DNA of 35,620 nt from DATARH01 sp035935235 (GCA_035935235.1 DASYXG010000465.1:1-35620), one strand, 5' to 3'; positions 6,622-15,228 are shown, numbered from the stretch's first letter. Numbers and translations are program-made. Notes: a model not told the origin generated them from the sequence alone.

Positions 6622-7139
6622 GCAAGCTGCGGGTCGGGATCTATCCCGGCACCTTCGACCCGATCACCAACGGGCACACCGATATTATCCGCCGCGCGGC
6701 GCGCGTCGTCGACCGGCTGGTCGTCGGAGTTGCTCGCAACGACGGCAAGGGCCCGCTGTTCTCGACCGCGGAGCGGGTCGAGATCGTCCGCGAGGAGATC
6801 GCCCAGGCACTCGCCAAGGACGTGGCGCAACGCATCGAGGTGCAGGCGTTCGAGTCGCTGCTGATGAGTTTTGCCGAGTCGGTCAATGCCAGCATCATCA
6901 TCCGCGGACTGCGCGCGGTTTCGGATTTCGAATACGAGTTCCAGATGGCTGGGATGAATGCCCGCCTCAACACCCAGATCGAGACCGTCTTTCTGATGGC
7001 TTCGGACCGGTTCCAGTTCATCTCCTCGCGCTTCGTCAAGGAGATTGGTGCGCTCGGCGGCGACGTCTCGCACTTTGTGAGCGAGCGCGTCGCCGCCCGA
7101 CTCACCGAGCGGTTTTCCGAGCGCGCGAAGGGCCGTTGA
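6618..7139 (+). CDS. coaD: Phosphopantetheine adenylyltransferase
   Basis: This 173-residue enzyme transfers AMP from ATP to 4'-phosphopantetheine, giving dephospho-CoA and pyrophosphate, the penultimate step of coenzyme A synthesis in the cytoplasm. It shows the nucleotidyltransferase motif GTFDPITNGHTDII near residues 10-23 (the TNGH form of HxGH), the RGLRAVSDFEYEFQMAGMN block (about 95-113) and the C-terminal ISSRFVKEIG motif in place of the more common ISSxxVREI. It starts with TTG, whose last two bases are the first two of the gyrA TGA stop (TTGA), with GAGGAGGGGG at 6601-6610 as a strong ribosome-binding site, so it is translationally coupled to gyrA. The gyrA-coaD order is common in alphaproteobacteria. 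Confidence 0.96.
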   Translation: MSKLRVGIYPGTFDPITNGHTDIIRRAARVVDRLVVGVARNDGKGPLFSTAERVEIVREEIAQALAKDVAQRIEVQAFESLLMSFAESVNASIIIRGLRAVSDFEYEFQMAGMNARLNTQIETVFLMASDRFQFISSRFVKEIGALGGDVSHFVSERVAARLTERFSERAKGR

Positions 7140-7170
7140 CGAAGCCTGGCGACCTCCGGTAGCGGCCGCC

Positions 7171-7890
7171 ATGGCCATATCGTTGAGCGCAGCGACATTT
7201 TTGATGACGCTGCTTGGGGGGCTGCTGGCGCTCTATCTGAGGGATCGCTTGCACTTGATCCTGGGCTTTAGTGCTGGCGCGGTCATTGGCGTGGCATTTT
7301 TCGACCTCATCCCGGAAGCTTCGGAACTGATGCAGGCCCATGGCTCGGTGGCGGCCGCCCTGGCGCTCGTCGCCATAGGCTTCATTGTCTATATGATCCT
7401 CGATCGCACGATCGCGCCGCATGGCCACAAGGGTGAGCGCACCGAGCGCCTGTGGAAGCGCGGCGCGCTTGGTGCGGCAAGCTTGTCGCTGCACAGTTAT
7501 CTTGACGGTTTCGCCATCGGCTTGGCGTTTCAGGTTTCGGCCGCCGTTGGGGCCGTCGTCGCCACAGCGGTTCTCGCTCACGATTTCTCCGATGGGATCA
7601 ACACGGTCGGGGTCGTGCTCAATCGACGGGGCGGCAGCCGCTCGGCGTTGGGCTGGCTGGTCATCGACGCCGTCGCGCCGGTCGTCGGCGCGGCCTCGAC
7701 GCTGATGCTGAAATTCCAACCCGAGGTGCTTGGCGGCTGCCTGGCGCTGTTCGCGGGGTTCTTCATCTACATCTCGGCCAGCGATTTGCTGCCCGAGAGC
7801 TATCACGATCACCCGACCGCGGGGACGACTGCCATGACCATTCTCGGCATGGCGGTGGTCTACGCGGCGGTTACGCTGGCCCAGGTTTGA
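7171..7890 (+). CDS. ZIP-family divalent metal transporter
   Basis: This 239-residue inner-membrane protein has about seven to eight hydrophobic segments. The ZIP metal-binding helices are visible as HSYLDGFAIGLAF (about 110-122) and HDFSDGINTVGVVLN (about 137-151), with further acidic residues in FFDLIPEA (about 45-52) and SDLLPES (about 209-215). ZIP proteins move Zn(II) or other divalent cations into the cytoplasm; which metal is carried here is not evident. A short histidine-containing loop (APHGHKGE) precedes the fourth helix. The gene starts 31 bases after coaD, so read-through from gyrA-coaD is possible. Its 3' end overlaps that of the convergent HpaB-like gene by 20 bases. Confidence 0.85.
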   Translation: MAISLSAATFLMTLLGGLLALYLRDRLHLILGFSAGAVIGVAFFDLIPEASELMQAHGSVAAALALVAIGFIVYMILDRTIAPHGHKGERTERLWKRGALGAASLSLHSYLDGFAIGLAFQVSAAVGAVVATAVLAHDFSDGINTVGVVLNRRGGSRSALGWLVIDAVAPVVGAASTLMLKFQPEVLGGCLALFAGFFIYISASDLLPESYHDHPTAGTTAMTILGMAVVYAAVTLAQV

Positions 7891-9346
7891 CGTCGCGCAG
7901 CATGCTTTGCACCAAGGCGTCGGCGCTGGCCCAGTCGTAGGTGCGGAAACTGTGGCCGCAAGTCACGAATGGCGCGCCGGCGTAGAACATCTCATATTGG
8001 GTGTGGCGCGAGCCGAATTCCGAACCGATCGCGTCCCAGGCCAGCTTGAGGAAATCGACCCGCTCCTCGGCCGTCGAGATTGTCGAACGTTGGGTTAGGC
8101 CAATGATCCGGGCGAGTTCAGGGTTGTCGGCATCACGCGACGATGACGGCAGCATGATGAGCGCGCCGCCGGCCAGACCTCGGATCGTATCGATGAGGCG
8201 CGGGTAAAGCTCTTGGGTTAGCACCTGAGCGGCGTACATCATGTGTTTGTTGGGCACATAGTAGCCGCCCTGCATGTGTCCGCTCGCCTCCATTCCGACG
8301 ACCATTCCCTCGACCATCGCTGCCTGCGCCGCCAAACGGCCCAACACTTCAGCCACGGGCGGCATCGCGCTGGTGCCGATGGTATCGGCGAGCCGGCGGG
8401 CGACACCGACCAGGAAGCGCAGCTTCACCATCAGCCGGATTTGCGACTGGTAGTTCTGAAAGGTGTGGCCGAGCGTGTCGTGGAACTGCGCACGGGCCAT
8501 ATCGGTGTCGCGATGGACGAAGACGCGCTCCCAGGGCACCTTGACGTCCTCGAACCATACCAGCGCGTCGTTTTCGTCGAAGCGCGATGAGAGCGGGTTG
8601 TCGCGCAGCGACACCGCGTGCGCCTCGTAGGATTTGCGCGAGAGGATTTTGAGCCCCTTACTCGCAACCGGCAGGGCGAACGACACCGCCAAATCCTCTT
8701 CGCCGGGTCGCAGTGGCTGGAGGTTGGCGACCAACAGTTCGTTGGCGAGGATCGTCGCGGTACCGAGCATCTTGGCGCCGCGCACGGTGATGCCTTGCGC
8801 GTCCTCGTCGACGATCCGCGCGACGAGGTCCTCGTCCTGCTCGCCCCAAGCTTTGTTGCGGTTGGCCTGCGGATTGATGATGACATAGCTGACGTAATGG
8901 TCGTTGCGGCTGACCTCATCGAAAAAACCAAGCAGCGCGCTTGCACGAGCTTCGCCATGGCGCCGGAAGATTTCGATGCCGATTACTTGGCCCAATAGGC
9001 TCGAAGCGACGTGGTCGGGCGCCCGGCCGAGAAATCCGCAAGACAGTTTGGCCCATTCGCTCATCGCGCGGCGCCGCTCGACAAGCTCGGCATGACTACG
9101 CGGCAGCTGCCAGCAACGGTGGATACGGGCGTAACCGCCGGAAGCAGGCGCAGGAAACGTCATCCGCCCAAGGTTTTCCGGCTGCGCCTGATAATCGTAA
9201 AGCGCGGCCGCCGCCCGCGTTGCATTGCGGAATGCGGGGTGCGCGGTGACGTCGGTGACTCGTTCGCCGTCGATGTAGACCTCACGTCCATCGCGCAGGC
9301 TGGCGAGGTGGTCGGGTCCGGTCTTGACACTACCATGATCGCTCAT
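7871..9346 (-). CDS. 4-hydroxyphenylacetate 3-monooxygenase family (HpaB-like) oxygenase
   Basis: This 491-residue enzyme matches the HpaB/PvcC family of reduced-flavin-dependent aromatic hydroxylases: an N-terminal segment SLRDGREVYIDGERV then VTAHPAFRNA, a central SYVIINPQANRNKAWGEQ, the RGAKMLGTATILANELLV strand region, and DNPLSSRFDENDALVWFEDV ahead of KVPWERVFV. The fold is acyl-CoA-dehydrogenase-like; the enzyme uses FADH2 from a separate reductase and O2. The substrate is not determined. The ATG at 9346 has GGAG 8 bases upstream and is preferred to a TTG at 9364. No flavin reductase gene (HpaC-like) or other aromatic-degradation gene is in the window, so the partner must be encoded elsewhere. 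It converges on the ZIP gene with a 20-base overlap and no terminator between. Confidence 0.88.
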   Translation of the reverse strand: MSDHGSVKTGPDHLASLRDGREVYIDGERVTDVTAHPAFRNATRAAAALYDYQAQPENLGRMTFPAPASGGYARIHRCWQLPRSHAELVERRRAMSEWAKLSCGFLGRAPDHVASSLLGQVIGIEIFRRHGEARASALLGFFDEVSRNDHYVSYVIINPQANRNKAWGEQDEDLVARIVDEDAQGITVRGAKMLGTATILANELLVANLQPLRPGEEDLAVSFALPVASKGLKILSRKSYEAHAVSLRDNPLSSRFDENDALVWFEDVKVPWERVFVHRDTDMARAQFHDTLGHTFQNYQSQIRLMVKLRFLVGVARRLADTIGTSAMPPVAEVLGRLAAQAAMVEGMVVGMEASGHMQGGYYVPNKHMMYAAQVLTQELYPRLIDTIRGLAGGALIMLPSSSRDADNPELARIIGLTQRSTISTAEERVDFLKLAWDAIGSEFGSRHTQYEMFYAGAPFVTCGHSFRTYDWASADALVQSMLRDVKPGPA

Positions 9347-9455
9347 CGTCGCCGCTCCGGGCAAAGAGCCATGGTGCGACTTATACCAGGATAAGCGCGG
9401 ACCTTACCCGGGCAGAGGCGAGTGCTAGGTTCGCTCCTTAACCTCGGGGTAGGCA

Positions 9456-10379
9456 ATGCACGCAATTTCCTGGGCATGGATCCCGATTACGCTGGGCGCC
9501 GCCCTGGCGCAGACGCTGCGCAACGCCGCGCAACGCAGCCTGACTGGCGGTCTCGGCGCGCTCGGCGCTACACTCGTGCGGTTCCTATATGGACTTCCGT
9601 TCGCGGCATTGTGGCTCGTGGTCGCGTGGCTCACGTTTGCCGATGCCGGAGTATGGCCGACAATCAACACGCCTTTCCTGTTATGGACTGTCGTTGCCGC
9701 CGCGAGCCAAATCGCAGCGACGGCGCTCCTTCTGCGCAACATGGAAGAACGAAACTTCGCGATCGGTGTCGCCTATTCCAAGAGCGAGATCATTCAAGTC
9801 GCCTTGTTTGGACTGCTGCTGCTCGGCGACCGGGTGTCGCTCATGGCGATCGTCTCCATCGTGATTTCGAGCCTTGCGGTGGTGCTATTGTCGCTGCCCA
9901 GCGACAATCGCTCGCTGGCCGCGGTCGCGCGGGCATGGACGTCACGTTCGGCGCTGCTGGGTCTCGGCTCGGGCGCGGCATTTGGGATGGCGGCGGTCGG
10001 TTATCGCGGCGCCGCGTTGGCGCTCGATACGCCCTCCATCGTCTTCGCCGCTGCCGATAGCCTCGTGTGGGCGCAAACCTTCCAATCGATTCTGCTGGGC
10101 AGCTTTTTAGCCATCCGAAATCTCTCGGTTGTCGTTGAGGTGATGCGAGCCTGGCGCGTGTCGCTGCTCGCTGGTGCGATGGGGGCGATCGGCTCGGCGT
10201 GCTGGTTTACTGCAATGGCGATGCAGCCGGTGGCGCGGGTGCGAACGCTGGGGCTGATCGAGCTCTACTTCAGCTACGTTGTTTCCCGAAGGGTGTTTCG
10301 CGAGCGGCTCGGTGGCGCCGAGCTGGTGGGACTCGTGCTCCTCGCTGTCGGTCTCGTCGGGATAGTCGGGCTGAGATAG
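9456..10379 (+). CDS. EamA/DMT-superfamily permease
   Basis: This 307-residue integral membrane protein has about ten hydrophobic helices in two halves of five, the layout of drug/metabolite transporter (EamA) permeases. The first half ends near LAVVLLSLPSD (about 140-150), and the second half begins at SALLGLGSGAAFGMAAVGYR. The family signature region near the end of the second half, ARVRTLGLIELYFSYVVSRR followed by LVGLVLLAVGLVGIV, is clear. Members export or import small metabolites, but the substrate cannot be inferred. The ATG is preceded by a GGGGTAGG-like site. It is divergent from the HpaB-like gene and may share its control region (9347-9455), though no operator was recognised. Confidence 0.82.
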   Translation: MHAISWAWIPITLGAALAQTLRNAAQRSLTGGLGALGATLVRFLYGLPFAALWLVVAWLTFADAGVWPTINTPFLLWTVVAAASQIAATALLLRNMEERNFAIGVAYSKSEIIQVALFGLLLLGDRVSLMAIVSIVISSLAVVLLSLPSDNRSLAAVARAWTSRSALLGLGSGAAFGMAAVGYRGAALALDTPSIVFAAADSLVWAQTFQSILLGSFLAIRNLSVVVEVMRAWRVSLLAGAMGAIGSACWFTAMAMQPVARVRTLGLIELYFSYVVSRRVFRERLGGAELVGLVLLAVGLVGIVGLR

Positions 10380-10556
10380 TGCCGGCATTGCTCCGCGCGG
10401 TTTGCGTTGCAGATTGCAAAAAGTTCGACGCCTAAACGCTCGAGTGGTTGCCGCTATATAGCAAAAACAACCCTTTAACCATGATCCGGTGCTGGCACGA
10501 GGCTTGATATCTGTCATGCAGAGGCGGGGCATCAGGTCCGGCCGGAGGCTAGGTCA

Positions 10557-10790
10557 ATGCTTAACACCGAGATTGAGATCGAACGTCTCGCCATGGCGAT
10601 GATGGAACGGCATGGGGTTGGCGCGGCGAAGGCCGCGGTAGCCCGGCTCAACCAGATGATCGATCGAGGCGACCGCGACGGGATGGAGCGTTGGGCCTGC
10701 GTCGTGAGCCTTATCCACCGCAGCCAGGGCGCCGGACCGGCGTTTGCCGGCAATGCGCAAAATTCCGCCGGACCCGCGCGCTCCGTCTGA
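10557..10790 (+). CDS. Small helical hypothetical protein
   Basis: This 77-residue soluble protein has a clear CGGAGG at about 10544-10549 ahead of the ATG. The sequence is largely helical: IEIERLAMAMMERHGVGAAK, then AAVARLNQMIDRGDRDGMER, then WACVVSLIH, with a low-complexity GAGPAFAGN tail. The pattern of a helix with ERHG, a helix with A..I..L...GD, and a closing W resembles, from memory, small alphaproteobacterial proteins of the DUF6961 type; this is uncertain. There is no signal peptide. It stands alone in the 541-base interval between the permease and the ASK1-like gene. Elsewhere in that interval I found only an AT-rich patch around 10440-10480 (CTATATAGC) that may belong to its promoter. 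Confidence 0.6.
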   Translation: MLNTEIEIERLAMAMMERHGVGAAKAAVARLNQMIDRGDRDGMERWACVVSLIHRSQGAGPAFAGNAQNSAGPARSV

Positions 10791-10920
10791 GCTCGGCTCG
10801 CTACACAATCTGATATAGGTTCGGCGGGGCCGCGCACCGCGGTTTCGCAAGCGCGCGCTATCGTCGCTGCGGGTCGGTTGTGATTTACTGCGGCGACCGC
10901 GATCGGCCGGGCATACGCGC

Positions 10921-12288
10921 ATGAACCATCTCTGTTTTGTCTTGATGCCGTTCGGGCAAAAGCGCCACGAATTGGGTCACATCATCGATTTCGACGCGGT
11001 CTACAAGGACATGATTGCGCCGGCGATTGCGGCGGCGAACCTCGAGCCGATCCGCGCCGATGAGGAGCGGGTTGGCGGGGCCATCCACAAGCCGATGTTC
11101 GAGCGCCTGCTGCTTTGCGAATATGCTGTCGCCGACCTGACCGGGGCCAACCCAAACGTCTATTACGAGCTCGGCGTTCGGCATGCCCGTCGCCCGCACA
11201 GCACGGTTCTGCTGTTTTGCGAGGGGACCAAGCTGCCGTTCGACATCGCGCTCCTGCGCGGCATGTACTACGGCATCGATGAGAAGGGTGCGCCGAGCAC
11301 GGTAGCCAAATCCGCCACGACCGCCGCGATCACCGAGCAACTCAAGGAAATGCGGACCAATCCGCATGACGACAGTCCCGTTTATCAGCTGATTGGTGGC
11401 CTATCGCGCGATCAAGTTGGCCACGAGAGTACCGACATTTTCCGCAAGCAGGCCGAGTATGCGCGCGAGGTCAAAGACAAACTCGCTGCTGCTCGCGACA
11501 AAGGCGCTGGCGCGCTCGCGGCGATCGAGGAAATCGCTACGAAGCCGGGGATGCGGCTCCTCAACGAGGTTGAGACCGGCGTCATCATCGACTTGATGCT
11601 GTCCTATCGGGCGGTCAGCGCGTGGGACAAGATCATTGAACTCTATCAACGCATGCCAAAACCGCTGCAGCTGACGACGATGGTGCAGGAGCAATACGCC
11701 CTCGCTCTCAACCGCGACAAGCGGGGCGACGAGGCCGAACGCGTCCTCGTCAATCTGATTAAGGAACGCGGGCCCAGCAGCGAGACCAATGGCATTCTCG
11801 GCCGGATCTACAAGGATCGCTGGGACGCGGCACAGAAAGCGAATGAAAAATTCCGCGCGGCGGGCGAGCTAAAGAAGGCGATCGACGCCTATATGGCCGG
11901 GTTTGAAGCCGATTGGCGCGATCCTTATCCCGGGATCAATGCCTGCACGCTGATGGAAATGCAGGACAAGCCCGACCCGCGGCAAAAGGACATTCTGCCA
12001 GTTGTGCGCTATGCGGCGTTGCGGCGGGCGCAACGGCCCACGGCTGATTACTGGGATCAGGCGACAATGCTGGAACTAGCGGTTCTGGCCGAGGATCAAG
12101 ACGAGGCGTTCACCTGGGCGGGCAATGCGGTCGCGGCAGTCCGAGAGGGATGGGAAGCGAAGACCACCAAGCGCAACCTAGCGTTGATCCGTCAGCGCCG
12201 CGAGGCGCGTGGCGAGGACGCTGCCTGGATCGCCGAAGTAGAAGAGGAATTGCAGAAGGCCGCCGATCGCAAGAATACAAGCGGCTAA
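10921..12288 (+). CDS. Deoxyribosyltransferase-like domain fused to an ASK1/MAP3K TRAF-binding-like helical domain
   Basis: This 455-residue soluble protein has two parts. Residues 1-125 resemble nucleoside 2-deoxyribosyltransferase/TIR-like folds: CFVLMPFG at 5-12, RADEERVGGAI at 45-55, and VADLTGANPNVYYELGVRHA at 70-89, whose Asp72, Asn77-Pro-Asn79 and Glu83 form the usual active-site block. Residues about 165-450 are alpha-helical and TPR-like and match the TRAF-binding/central regulatory region of MAP3K5 (DUF4071-like): LGRIYKDRW at 293-301, then a pairing helix, YMAGFEAD and YPGIN at 336-340. Family knowledge: bacterial proteins of this build exist, and a conflict or stress-sensing role with NAD or nucleotide hydrolysis has been proposed for them. 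Whether this domain is catalytic here is inference. No partner gene is fused or overlapping. Confidence 0.75.
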   Translation: MNHLCFVLMPFGQKRHELGHIIDFDAVYKDMIAPAIAAANLEPIRADEERVGGAIHKPMFERLLLCEYAVADLTGANPNVYYELGVRHARRPHSTVLLFCEGTKLPFDIALLRGMYYGIDEKGAPSTVAKSATTAAITEQLKEMRTNPHDDSPVYQLIGGLSRDQVGHESTDIFRKQAEYAREVKDKLAAARDKGAGALAAIEEIATKPGMRLLNEVETGVIIDLMLSYRAVSAWDKIIELYQRMPKPLQLTTMVQEQYALALNRDKRGDEAERVLVNLIKERGPSSETNGILGRIYKDRWDAAQKANEKFRAAGELKKAIDAYMAGFEADWRDPYPGINACTLMEMQDKPDPRQKDILPVVRYAALRRAQRPTADYWDQATMLELAVLAEDQDEAFTWAGNAVAAVREGWEAKTTKRNLALIRQRREARGEDAAWIAEVEEELQKAADRKNTSG

Positions 12289-12391
12289 CCCGCCGATCTT
12301 CGGCGACTTGACCCAGATCAACGCCCCGGTTTCGTCGCAATGTTACTTGGCCCATGTGCCCCACAGGGTACGCGGGCAGATTGGACAAGCG

Positions 12392-13504
12392 ATGGAAGAT
12401 GGCTTTCGTTTTGCTGACGAGCTTGGACCGCTAAAGCTCGTTTACATCTGGCGTCCCGCGGTCGGGCTGAAGGCTGTTGTGGCGGTCGACAACATCGCCT
12501 GCGGACCCGCGGTTGGCGGTGTCCGCATGGCGCCGGATGTGAGCGCCGAGGAAGCGTTTCGTCTGGCGCGCGCTATGACCCTCAAGAATGCCGCCGCAGG
12601 TCTCCCGCATGGCGGTGGTAAATCCGTCATCTTCGCCGACCCGAAGGTGCCGCGCAGCGATAAGGAGCGATTGATCCGAGCTTTTGCGGCGGCAATTGCC
12701 GATCTCGTCGAATACATACCGGGACCCGATATGGGCACCGACGAATTGGCGATGGGTTGGATCAAGGATGAAACCGGCCGGGCGGTGGGGTTGCCTCGCG
12801 TGCTCGGTGGCATTCCGCTCGACGAGATCGGTGCGACGGGATTTGGTCTCGTCTCAGCGATTGAGGTGGCGGCCGAGCGCCTAGGAATGGCATTGAAGGG
12901 GGCCCGCATCGCAGTTCAGGGCTTCGGGTCGGTTGGCAAGCACGCCGCCCGGCTGCTCGCCGAAAAGGGCGCGGTGCTGGTCGGTGCCAGCGATACGCAG
13001 GGGACGGTAGCGGACGACCACGGGCTCGATGTGGCGGCGCTGATCGCGCTTAAGGAGGCGGGGCATTCCCTTGGCGACTATCCTGCCGGCCGTAAGCTCG
13101 ATCGTGACGCCGTCATCGAGATCCCGTGCGATATTTGGATCCCAGCAGCGCGGCCTGACGTGATTCACGCGGGCAATGTCGATCGCCTAAACACACGCCT
13201 TGTTGCCCAAGGCGCCAATATCCCGTGCACTCCGGAAGCTGAAGAAGCGCTGGCGCGCCGTGATGTGCTCGTCTTGCCGGATTTTATCGCCAACGCCGGC
13301 GGGGTCATATGCGCTGCGGTCGAGTATCGGGGCGGGACGGAGGCCGTGGCTTTCGCCACGATCGATGAAAAAATTCGCACCAACATGGCCGCCGTTCTCG
13401 ATCAGGCGAAAAAGCAGAGTATTCTGCCGCGCACGGCCGCTATCGCGCTTGCGAAATCCCGCGTCGAGCGCGCTATGCAAACGCGGCGCTGGGAACGCAT
13501 TTGA
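12392..13504 (+). CDS. Glu/Leu/Phe/Val-type amino acid dehydrogenase
   Basis: This 370-residue enzyme belongs to the ELFV dehydrogenases, which reversibly deaminate an amino acid to its 2-oxo acid with NAD(P). Visible features are ACGPAVGGVRM (36-46), Lys65 in MTLKNAAAGLP (substrate carboxylate), catalytic Lys77 in HGGGKSVIF, PGPDMGTDE, and the Rossmann loop VQGFGSVGKHAARLL. Its length and the leucine/phenylalanine-dehydrogenase-like spacing set it apart from the larger glutamate dehydrogenases, but the preferred substrate is not certain. I chose the ATG at 12392, where homology starts; a longer reading from TTG at 12308 adds 28 residues that look non-coding. It follows the ASK1-like gene by 103 bases, and a tRNA-His gene lies convergent 11 bases after its stop. 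Confidence 0.88.
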   Translation: MEDGFRFADELGPLKLVYIWRPAVGLKAVVAVDNIACGPAVGGVRMAPDVSAEEAFRLARAMTLKNAAAGLPHGGGKSVIFADPKVPRSDKERLIRAFAAAIADLVEYIPGPDMGTDELAMGWIKDETGRAVGLPRVLGGIPLDEIGATGFGLVSAIEVAAERLGMALKGARIAVQGFGSVGKHAARLLAEKGAVLVGASDTQGTVADDHGLDVAALIALKEAGHSLGDYPAGRKLDRDAVIEIPCDIWIPAARPDVIHAGNVDRLNTRLVAQGANIPCTPEAEEALARRDVLVLPDFIANAGGVICAAVEYRGGTEAVAFATIDEKIRTNMAAVLDQAKKQSILPRTAAIALAKSRVERAMQTRRWERI

Positions 13505-13515
13505 TAAGGGTGGAG

Positions 13516-13593
13516 TGGGGCGAGTGATGGGATTCGAACCCACGACATCCAGATCCACAATCTGGCGCTCTAACCGACTGAGCTACACCCGCC
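13516..13593 (-). tRNA. tRNA-His (GTG)
   Basis: The minus strand folds into a full cloverleaf. The acceptor stem GCGGGTG/CACTCGC carries the histidine-specific extra G(-1) opposite C73, the D arm has TAGCTCAGTCGGTTAGA, the anticodon loop TTGTGGA gives anticodon GTG, and the T arm has GTTCGAATC. CCA is encoded (complement of 13516-13518). It converges on the dehydrogenase gene. Confidence 0.97.
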
Positions 13594-13727
13594 GTCCCGG
13601 CTGAGGTAGCGAATCAATTAGGGAAGGTCAAGCACAGGCCCGGCCTAACGCCCCCGGTCGCCGAGTGAACGCGCCGTATGCGGAAGTTCGCCTTTTCGCC
13701 GCCTCGATTCAACCCCACCTTTGAGAC

Positions 13728-15221
13728 ATGACGATTTCATCTTCAGGTTGGACGCGCCATGCGCTGCTGACACCGCAGCAAATGGGCGAGGCCGATCGGC
13801 TTACCGTTGCTAGTGGGGTCTCCGGTATCTTCCTGATGGAAAATGCCGGACGTGCGGTAGCCGACGCGGCCTCGCGCCGTTTCGCGCTACGTCCGGTCGC
13901 GGTGCTGTGCGGGCCGGGTAACAATGGCGGCGATGGGTTTGTTGCCGCGCGCATCCTCGCGGAACGCGGCTGGCCGGTGCGATTGGCGTTACTCGGCGAC
14001 CGCGCTGCGCTGAAGGGCGATGCCGGCGCCGCCGCTGCGCGCTGGCCGGGAAGGGTCGAGACGCTGAGCAGGGCTATGCTCGAGGGGGCCGGACTTGTTA
14101 TCGACGCGTTGTTTGGTGCTGGGCTGGCGCGGCCGATCGAGGGCGTGGCTGCTGATCTCATCTTGGCGCTCAATAAGCAGGGTATTCCGGTCGTTGCCGT
14201 TGACGTCCCGAGTGGCGTCGACGGGGCAAGCGGTCAAATCCGGGGTGTTGCACCAAAGGCCGCGCTGACCGTGACCTTCTTCCGGCGCAAGCCGGGGCAT
14301 CTGCTGCTGCCCGGCCGGGTTTGTTGCGGCGAGACGATCGTCGCACCGATCGGTATCGAACCGCCGGTGTTGGGCCACATCGCACCCGACACGGCGGTTA
14401 ATCACCCTGCGTGGTGGTCAGATCGATTTCCGTGGCCCGATCCTGCCAGCCATAAATACTCGCGCGGCCATGCGCTGATTGCGGGCGGCGCGGTAATGAC
14501 CGGAGCGGCGCGGCTCGCGGCTCGCGGCGCGGCTCGAGTGGGCACTGGATTGGTTACGGTGGCGGCGCCTGAGGCAGCATTCCCTATTTATGCGTCGGCT
14601 CTAACCGGAGTCATCGTGCAACCAACTGCCGGTCTGAACGATTTCGAAGCATTACTCTCCGATCGGCGGCGCAATGCGGCACTGGTCGGGCCTGGCGCCG
14701 GGCTCGGCGCGGAGACGCGCGATAGGGTCTTGGCGATATTCGCCGCGAGCAAGGCGACGGTGATCGATGCCGATGCGCTGAGCGTTTTCGCCGACGATCC
14801 GGCGACCTTGCTGGACGCGGTACGCGCGCCTTGCGTGATGACACCGCACGAGGGCGAGTTCGCGCGGCTCTTCGATACTGCGGGGAGCAAGCTCGATCGT
14901 GCCCGGAGAGCGGCGCAGCAGAGCGGCGCGGTGGTTCTCCTTAAGGGGCCCGACACCGTGATAGGCGCGCCCGACGGGCGCGCCGCCATCAATGAGAACG
15001 CGCCGCCGACGCTGGCGACTGCCGGCTCTGGTGATGTGCTGGCGGGGATCGTGCTCGGACTGCTCGCGCAAGGCATGCCGCCCTTCGAAGCAGCCGCGGC
15101 GGCCGTTTGGCTGCACGGTGAGGCGGCGCACCGTTTCGGCGTCGGGCTTGTTGCCGAAGACTTGATCGAAGCGCTTCCAGCGGCGCTGTCCAATCTGAAA
15201 CAATCGGCATTTTACGGATGA
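13728..15221 (+). CDS. nnr: Bifunctional NAD(P)HX epimerase / ADP-dependent NAD(P)HX dehydratase
   Basis: This 497-residue enzyme repairs hydrated NADH and NADPH. The N-terminal YjeF_N domain (about 1-215) interconverts the R and S hydrates: LTPQQMGEADRL, FLMENAGRAVAD, GPGNNGGDGFVAAR and VDVPSGVDGASG are all visible. The C-terminal ribokinase-like domain (about 235-497) dehydrates the S form using ADP, with KYSRGHALIAGG, VGPGAGLG, VIDADALSVF, MTPHEGEFARL and the catalytic TAGSGDVLAGI containing Asp436. The fusion is the usual bacterial arrangement. The start is ATG 13728 with only a weak ribosome-binding site. Malonyl-CoA decarboxylase begins 7 bases after the stop, so the two are probably co-transcribed. 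The tRNA-His gene upstream is transcribed the other way. Confidence 0.94.
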   Translation: MTISSSGWTRHALLTPQQMGEADRLTVASGVSGIFLMENAGRAVADAASRRFALRPVAVLCGPGNNGGDGFVAARILAERGWPVRLALLGDRAALKGDAGAAAARWPGRVETLSRAMLEGAGLVIDALFGAGLARPIEGVAADLILALNKQGIPVVAVDVPSGVDGASGQIRGVAPKAALTVTFFRRKPGHLLLPGRVCCGETIVAPIGIEPPVLGHIAPDTAVNHPAWWSDRFPWPDPASHKYSRGHALIAGGAVMTGAARLAARGAARVGTGLVTVAAPEAAFPIYASALTGVIVQPTAGLNDFEALLSDRRRNAALVGPGAGLGAETRDRVLAIFAASKATVIDADALSVFADDPATLLDAVRAPCVMTPHEGEFARLFDTAGSKLDRARRAAQQSGAVVLLKGPDTVIGAPDGRAAINENAPPTLATAGSGDVLAGIVLGLLAQGMPPFEAAAAAVWLHGEAAHRFGVGLVAEDLIEALPAALSNLKQSAFYG

Positions 15222-15228
15222 TCTCGGC

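Noticed and set aside
10407..10419. TTGCA-GAT-TGCAA inverted repeat after the EamA gene
   Set aside because: It is only 5 bp per arm, with no neighbouring copy and no clear promoter to act on. It could be chance.
12308..12391. 28-codon N-terminal extension of the amino acid dehydrogenase from a TTG
   Set aside because: Homology begins at the ATG at 12392, and the extension has no conserved pattern or ribosome-binding site.
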